From Bacteroidales bacterium (lineage in GTDB: Bacteria; Bacteroidota; Bacteroidia; Bacteroidales; UBA932): DNA of 10,050 bases. Shown here piece after piece: positions 6,369 through 10,050 of this stretch; positions within the stretch are counted from its first letter, which is position 1, and each line of letters starts with the position of its first letter. A program made the position numbers and the translations under genes. Below the pieces are notes generated by a model, which was not told where the DNA came from, made no database searches, and saw only the letters and a program-made list of their open reading frames with translations. The stretch covers positions 1-10,050 of the forward strand of contig JABUTQ010000142.1 in assembly GCA_021443605.1 (NCBI GenBank). The letters run 5' to 3'.

Positions 6369-7457
6369 TTATTCCTGTTCGTGTTCTACTTGCGCAAGTC
6401 CTATAAAAACGGCAGAAAGCATCGTAAATACGTATGCCTGCAGGAATGCGACAAGAAGTTCAAGGCAATTCATAAAAATCATAAACAGCACTGAAACTGC
6501 CGACATCGATGCATTGACAGCCGCCCCCATTTGCACCGTGGCAAAGATCAGACAACTGAGACTCAGAATGATGGCGTGTCCGGCCATAATGTTAGCAAAG
6601 AGCCTTATCATCAATGCGAATGGCTTGGTAAACATTCCGATGAACTCAATCACAGGCATAATGGGAATTGCCTTGAGGAAGATGGGGACATCCGGCCAAA
6701 ATATCTCCTTAAAATATTCTTTTGTACCGAAGATATTGACCATCAGGAAGGTGGCAACTGCAAGTACCATTGTGACCGCTATATTACCCGTGACATTGGC
6801 TCCGCCGGGGAAGAACGGGATAAGCCCCATCAAGTTGTTTATGAATATGAAGAAGAACGCCGTGAGAAGATATGGGGTGAACTTCATATAATTGTCTCCA
6901 ACACAAGGTTTTATGATACCTTCAATGAGGGAGTCGATAAACCATTCCATAACGCCTGCAAAGCCTCCGGGGTGGTAATCAATCTCTTCTCTCTTCTTGT
7001 ACTGTTTTGCAGTACAGAGAATCAGTATCAGAAGAAGAGTGCAGTTAATGAAAAGACCTGTGACTGTCTTTGTGATTGAGATGTCAAACGGTCGCTTTTG
7101 TGTGCCGTCGGAAAGATCTTCCACAATTTTGCCGGCATATTCCCCCTCCTTTGCGATATAAAGACCTTCATATTTGCCATCGCCGTGCATCACATGCTTA
7201 GAACTGAAGCAATGCCACCCGGTAGAGGATTTTACAATGACAGGAAGAGAAATTGAAATCTCTCTATCACCGATTTTTGTAATATGCCACTCGTATGAAT
7301 CTTCGATATGGTGCATTACCATCTCTTTGGGATTGAACGACTTGCCATCTTCTGAACTCTCTGTCGAGCCTTTCGCGGCACAAACCGAGCCTGTCGTCAG
7401 AAAGACAACAAGGGCAACAATCCTTGTGAGAAAATATGTAGCTATTGTTCTACGCAT
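6369..7457 (-). CDS. atpB: F1Fo ATP synthase subunit a, with signal peptide and long exported N-terminal domain
   Basis: Subunit a provides the two proton half-channels next to the c-ring. The membrane domain (about 131-358) has the essential Arg285 in KPFALMIRLFANIMAGH, equal to E. coli Arg210. His294 sits where E. coli has Glu219, Glu333 where E. coli has His245, and Gln340 where E. coli has Gln252; the swapped His/Glu pair is common outside enterobacteria. At 362 residues it is about 90 longer than E. coli (271). The extra part is an N-terminal signal-peptide-like segment (basic MRR, hydrophobic core to ~24, Ala27-Ala28) and a polar region (about 29-128) with several His residues and the strand-like EISISLPVIV, expected on the periplasmic side. 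From memory, related Bacteroidales proteins share this extension. The start overlaps the end of atpC by 16 bases, implying coupled translation. Confidence 0.95.
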   Translation of the reverse strand: MRRTIATYFLTRIVALVVFLTTGSVCAAKGSTESSEDGKSFNPKEMVMHHIEDSYEWHITKIGDREISISLPVIVKSSTGWHCFSSKHVMHGDGKYEGLYIAKEGEYAGKIVEDLSDGTQKRPFDISITKTVTGLFINCTLLLILILCTAKQYKKREEIDYHPGGFAGVMEWFIDSLIEGIIKPCVGDNYMKFTPYLLTAFFFIFINNLMGLIPFFPGGANVTGNIAVTMVLAVATFLMVNIFGTKEYFKEIFWPDVPIFLKAIPIMPVIEFIGMFTKPFALMIRLFANIMAGHAIILSLSCLIFATVQMGAAVNASMSAVSVLFMIFMNCLELLVAFLQAYVFTMLSAVFIGLAQVEHEQE

Positions 7458-7678
7458 ACCGATATTACGTTGTCACAAACTTTTACAAATCCTCCATTTA
7501 CCGCAAGCTCCTTGGTGGATCCACCCTCTTCATAGCGAATCACACCCTTTACGAGGGTGGAGATGAGGGGGGCGTGGTTTCTAAGCACTTCAAACTCGCC
7601 CATTGCACCGGGGAGGAACACCCTGCCTGTTTCAGTGTCAGTTACAAGCCCTTCGGGAGAGAGGATTTCGAGTTTCAT
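7442..7678 (-). CDS. atpC: F1Fo ATP synthase subunit epsilon, short form
   Basis: Epsilon links gamma to the c-ring. Only 78 residues are encoded, against about 130-140 in E. coli and Bacillus. What is present is the N-terminal beta-sandwich: MKLEILSPEGLVTD, then GAMGEFEVLRNHAPLIS (24-40) and the closing strands around LAVNGGFVKV. The C-terminal two-helix domain that inhibits ATP hydrolysis in E. coli is missing. The sequence after the TAG does not encode a recognisable helical tail in the same frame, so this is not an obvious nonsense mutation. Short epsilon subunits are, from memory, usual in Bacteroidota. The gene is 5 bases after atpD and overlaps atpB by 16 bases. Confidence 0.93.
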   Translation of the reverse strand: MKLEILSPEGLVTDTETGRVFLPGAMGEFEVLRNHAPLISTLVKGVIRYEEGGSTKELAVNGGFVKVCDNVISVCVEQ

Positions 7679-7683
7679 AGCAA

Positions 7684-9195
7684 TTATTGTTTAGCGGCTT
7701 CCAACATCTTTTCTCCCTTCTCGATAGCCTCTTCGATGGTGCCGACGTTAAGGAAGGCCTGCTCCGGAATATGATCGACTTCACCGTCTATAATCATATT
7801 GAAGCCCTTAATGGTATCTTCTATGTTCACCATAACGCCCTTTACGCCGGTGAATTTCTCTGCAACGGTAAACGGCTGTGAGAGAAAACGTTGTACACGA
7901 CGGGCGCGATTCACGGTCTGTCGGTCTTCATCGGAGAGCTCGTCCATACCGAGGATTGCGATGATATCTTGAAGCTCCTTGTTTCTCTGGAGAATCTGCT
8001 TCACCCTTTGGGCGGTGTTGTAATGCTGTTCGCCAACAATCAGAGGATCGAGGATTCTGGATGTTGATTCAAGGGGATCCACAGCCGGATAGATACCAAG
8101 CTCGGTAATCTTTCTGCTGAGCACCGTTGTTGCATCCAAGTGGGTGAAGGTGGTGGAAGGTGCAGGGTCGGTCAAGTCGTCTGCCGGCACGTAAATAGCT
8201 TGAACGGAAGTGATTGAGCCTTGTTTCGTAGATGTGATGCGCTCCTGCATCTTACCCATTTCAGTGGCAAGGGTAGGCTGATAACCCACAGCCGAAGGCA
8301 TACGGCCGAGAAGAGCCGAAACCTCACTTCCCGCCTGGGTGAAACGGAAAATATTGTCTATGAAGAACAATATGTCTTTTGCCGCTCCGTCTGAAGTATC
8401 GTCACGGAAAGATTCCGCAACGGTAAGTCCCGAAAGTGCAACTGACAGACGGGCTCCCGGAGGTTCGTTCATCTGCCCGAACACGAGTGTGGCCTGTGAT
8501 TTTGCAACTTCATCGTAATCCACTTTGGTCAAATCCCACTCCCCTTTTTCCATAGCTTCGGTGAACTTTTCTCCGTAACGGATAACGCCCGATTCAATCA
8601 TTTCGCGCAAAAGGTCGTTGCCTTCACGGGTACGCTCTCCAACACCGGCAAATACAGAAAAGCCGTTGTGTCGTTTGGCGATGTTGTTGATAAGTTCCAT
8701 AATGAGCACCGTCTTTCCCACGCCGGCACCGCCGAAGAGTCCGATCTTACCACCCTTTACATAAGGCTCCAAAAGATCGACAACCTTGATACCGGTGTAA
8801 AGGACTTCTTGTGAAGTGGCAAGCTCCTCAAAACGAGGAGGTTCCCTATGGATGGACTGCACTTTTTCCCTTGAGAGGGGCGTCATGCCGTCGATGGCGT
8901 CACCCGTGACGTTCATCAGTCTTCCCTTGATTTGTGTACCGACAGGCATTGAAATCGAATCACCGGCAGAAATGACTTCCATACCGCGGCGCAGACCATC
9001 GGTGGAATCCATCGCAATGGCGCGAACCGTGTTTTCGCCAATGTGCTGCTGAACTTCCACGATGAGCACTCTGCCATCGTCTCTTTTGATTGTCAATGCA
9101 TTATGAATTGCCGGCAAAACAGATTCCGGAGTTATCTCCGAAAAAACCACATCAATTACGGGGCCGATTATCTGACAAATTGTACCTTTTACCAT
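7684..9195 (-). CDS. atpD: F1Fo ATP synthase subunit beta (catalytic)
   Basis: Beta carries the three catalytic sites of F1. The 503-residue protein has an N-terminal barrel (about 1-80), Walker A GGAGVGKT at 155-162, catalytic Glu187 in AGVGERTREGND (E. coli Glu181), the Walker B strand ILFFID ending at Asp280, the signature PAVDPLESTS (370-379) and the C-terminal lever loop DELSDED at 418-424 (DELSEED in E. coli). Length is somewhat above E. coli (460) because of extra residues, for example around 204-232. It is the first gene of the operon, directly behind the probable promoter at 9221-9228, so the catalytic subunit is transcribed first, unlike the common order in which atpD and atpC come last. 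Confidence 0.98.
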   Translation of the reverse strand: MVKGTICQIIGPVIDVVFSEITPESVLPAIHNALTIKRDDGRVLIVEVQQHIGENTVRAIAMDSTDGLRRGMEVISAGDSISMPVGTQIKGRLMNVTGDAIDGMTPLSREKVQSIHREPPRFEELATSQEVLYTGIKVVDLLEPYVKGGKIGLFGGAGVGKTVLIMELINNIAKRHNGFSVFAGVGERTREGNDLLREMIESGVIRYGEKFTEAMEKGEWDLTKVDYDEVAKSQATLVFGQMNEPPGARLSVALSGLTVAESFRDDTSDGAAKDILFFIDNIFRFTQAGSEVSALLGRMPSAVGYQPTLATEMGKMQERITSTKQGSITSVQAIYVPADDLTDPAPSTTFTHLDATTVLSRKITELGIYPAVDPLESTSRILDPLIVGEQHYNTAQRVKQILQRNKELQDIIAILGMDELSDEDRQTVNRARRVQRFLSQPFTVAEKFTGVKGVMVNIEDTIKGFNMIIDGEVDHIPEQAFLNVGTIEEAIEKGEKMLEAAKQ

Positions 9196-9202
9196 TACTA
9201 AT

Positions 9203-9225
9203 CTTTGCGCTTATATTTCGCAAAG
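9203..9225. promoter_or_regulatory. Palindrome overlapping the atp promoter (candidate operator or leader hairpin)
   Basis: A perfect 7-base inverted repeat, CTTTGCG (9203-9209) and CGCAAAG (9219-9225), flanks a 9-base A/T-rich spacer. It lies in the non-coding gap just before atpD. One arm overlaps the proposed -7 box of the atp operon and the other would fall in the first bases of the transcript. That position suits a dimeric repressor site. Chance occurrence cannot be excluded, since both arms contain the TTTG that also belongs to the -7 consensus. Confidence 0.45.
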
Positions 9226-9228
9226 TTA
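9221..9228 (-). promoter_or_regulatory. Probable promoter -7 box of the atp operon
   Basis: On the minus strand the sequence is TAACTTTG, a full match to the Bacteroidetes -7 consensus TAnnTTTG. With a 19-base spacer the -33 element would fall at 9248-9251, which reads TTTT and fits TTTG at three of four positions. Transcription would start near 9213-9216, giving a leader of roughly 20 bases before the atpD ATG. Confidence 0.6.
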
Positions 9229-9331
9229 TTTATTATGATTGAAATAAAAAATAATTTGGCAGCAATAGTTTTCAAATTTGCCTGTTGAAAAGTTCTTTAT
9301 ATGAAATGGATAAAATCAAGTTCAAATATGT

Positions 9332-9339
9332 TATCTTTG
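9332..9339 (+). promoter_or_regulatory. Probable promoter -7 box of the metallo-hydrolase gene
   Basis: TATCTTTG is a full match to the TAnnTTTG consensus, 31 bases before the ATG at 9371. The -33 region is weak: no TTTG lies at the usual spacing. Together with the box at 9221-9228 it makes the 175-base gap 9196-9370 a divergent promoter region. The rest of that gap is A/T-rich and holds no gene that I can see. Confidence 0.5.
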
Positions 9340-9370
9340 AAGGTTTTAACTGAGTTATTTTTTATCGTAT

Positions 9371-10050
9371 ATGGCAAATCTTTTGACTGACAATTTCGTT
9401 ACAAAAAGTGGTAAAAAGCTGGATATCACCTTTTTAACACACGGCAGTCTTCAGTTCACATTTGACGAAAAAGTCATTTATGCGGACCCGACAAGCGTTC
9501 TTGTGGATTATACAGATTTTCCGAAAGCCGATTATATTTTTGCAACGCACCATCACGACGACCACTTTGACCTCGATGCACTTGAGATTTTGGCAAAAGA
9601 TGGGACGGTGGTGGTTTGCACCGATGAAGTTGCAAAAATTATTGGTGAAAGGGCCGATGTTGTTGTGAAGGTGCTTCACAATGGGGATGAGGCTCAATTG
9701 GAGAGCGATTTTGCGGTGAAGGCGGTTCCGGCACACAATCATCCGGAGCGGTATGGGTTCCACCCTGCGGGGCGTGATAACGGATATATCTTCAATTTTG
9801 ATGGTTTGAAGGTGTATGTTTCAGGCGACACGGAAGACATAGATGAGATGAAAGATCTGGCGAAAGAGGAGCTATATATCGCTTTCTTACCTGTAAACCA
9901 GCCATATACGATGACGATAGAGCAGGCTGAGAAGGCGATACTCGAGATAAGGCCGCAGATTTTCTATCCATATCACTATGGGAAGACGGAAGTGAAGACG
10001 GATATCGATTTGCTGTATGCGAGACTGAGGCACTCTCCGATGGAGATTCG
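9371..10050 (+). CDS. MBL-fold metallo-hydrolase (UlaG/COG2220-like), 3' end cut by window edge
   Basis: About 226 codons are visible with no stop. The protein has the metal-binding motif HHHDDH at 60-65 (H-x-H-x-D-H) within YIFATHHHDDHFD, a likely further metal ligand among His122/His124 in VPAHNH, SGDT with Asp153 at 151-154, and His202 in YPYHYGK. These are in the order expected for the metallo-beta-lactamase fold, and the short compact form fits the UlaG-like (COG2220) group. Substrate cannot be told from the sequence. Such proteins are often 220-235 residues, so only a few codons are probably missing. The ATG at 9371 is chosen because it precedes the first core strand by a sensible distance and sits 31 bases behind a good -7 box; the Met is followed by ANLLTDNFVTKSG. 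It is transcribed away from the atp operon and has no evident functional tie to it. Confidence 0.85.
   Translation, partial: MANLLTDNFVTKSGKKLDITFLTHGSLQFTFDEKVIYADPTSVLVDYTDFPKADYIFATHHHDDHFDLDALEILAKDGTVVVCTDEVAKIIGERADVVVKVLHNGDEAQLESDFAVKAVPAHNHPERYGFHPAGRDNGYIFNFDGLKVYVSGDTEDIDEMKDLAKEELYIAFLPVNQPYTMTIEQAEKAILEIRPQIFYPYHYGKTEVKTDIDLLYARLRHSPMEI

Noticed and set aside
7442..7678. atpC as a pseudogene truncated by a nonsense mutation
   Set aside because: The beta-sandwich is complete, the region after the stop does not encode a helical tail in frame, and the overlap with atpB leaves no room for one; short epsilon subunits are known.
9462..9668. 68-codon + strand open frame overlapping the metallo-hydrolase in another frame
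   Set aside because: Out-of-frame reading of the HHHDDH region; the frame starting at 9371 stays open to the window edge with the full set of motifs.
9434..9763. Open frame of 109 codons on the - strand within the metallo-hydrolase gene
   Set aside because: The + strand protein has all expected metal-binding motifs in order, so the opposite frame is a shadow.

Overview
The window looks like ordinary chromosome from a member of the Bacteroidota, most likely order Bacteroidales. The lines of support are the atp gene order (D-C, then B-E-F-H-A-G), a very short ATP synthase epsilon subunit, a subunit a with a signal peptide and a long exported N-terminal part, the absence of Shine-Dalgarno sequences before the starts, and two matches to the Bacteroidetes -7 promoter box TAnnTTTG. 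Genus cannot be read from this sequence alone.

Layout. Bases 9-2447 (+ strand) hold two closely spaced membrane-protein genes: a CPA1-type K+/H+ antiporter with a C-terminal RCK_C domain, and a YitT-family protein with a C-terminal DUF2179 domain. Bases 2444-2561 are a compact cluster of three related repeats (direct, inverted, direct) between convergent genes; the first copy contains the yitT-like stop codon. Bases 2593-9195 (- strand) hold a complete eight-gene F1Fo ATP synthase operon, transcribed atpD-atpC-atpB-atpE-atpF-atpH-atpA-atpG. Bases 9196-9370 are an A/T-rich divergent promoter region with a 7-bp-arm palindrome overlapping the probable atp -7 box. From 9371 to the right edge (+ strand) runs a metallo-beta-lactamase-fold hydrolase that has not reached its stop codon.

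How the genes work together. The atp operon encodes every core subunit of a proton-type ATP synthase: alpha, beta, gamma, delta and epsilon of F1, and a, b and c of Fo. Gaps are 1-7 bases, except a 16-base atpC/atpB overlap and a 35-base A/T-rich leader before atpE. Subunit c has the ion-carrying Glu59 but lacks the Gln and Ser/Thr ligands of sodium-type rings. Subunit a has the essential Arg285 and the His/Glu pair in the arrangement opposite to E. coli. The antiporter is probably also involved in proton and cation balance, but it is a separate convergent unit.

All genes inside the window appear intact, with no frameshifts, insertion sequences, tRNA or rRNA genes, CRISPR arrays or phage genes. 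I found no evidence of an undescribed multi-gene system. The items most worth a second look are the intergenic repeat cluster, the palindrome over the atp promoter, and the lineage-specific shapes of subunits a and epsilon.
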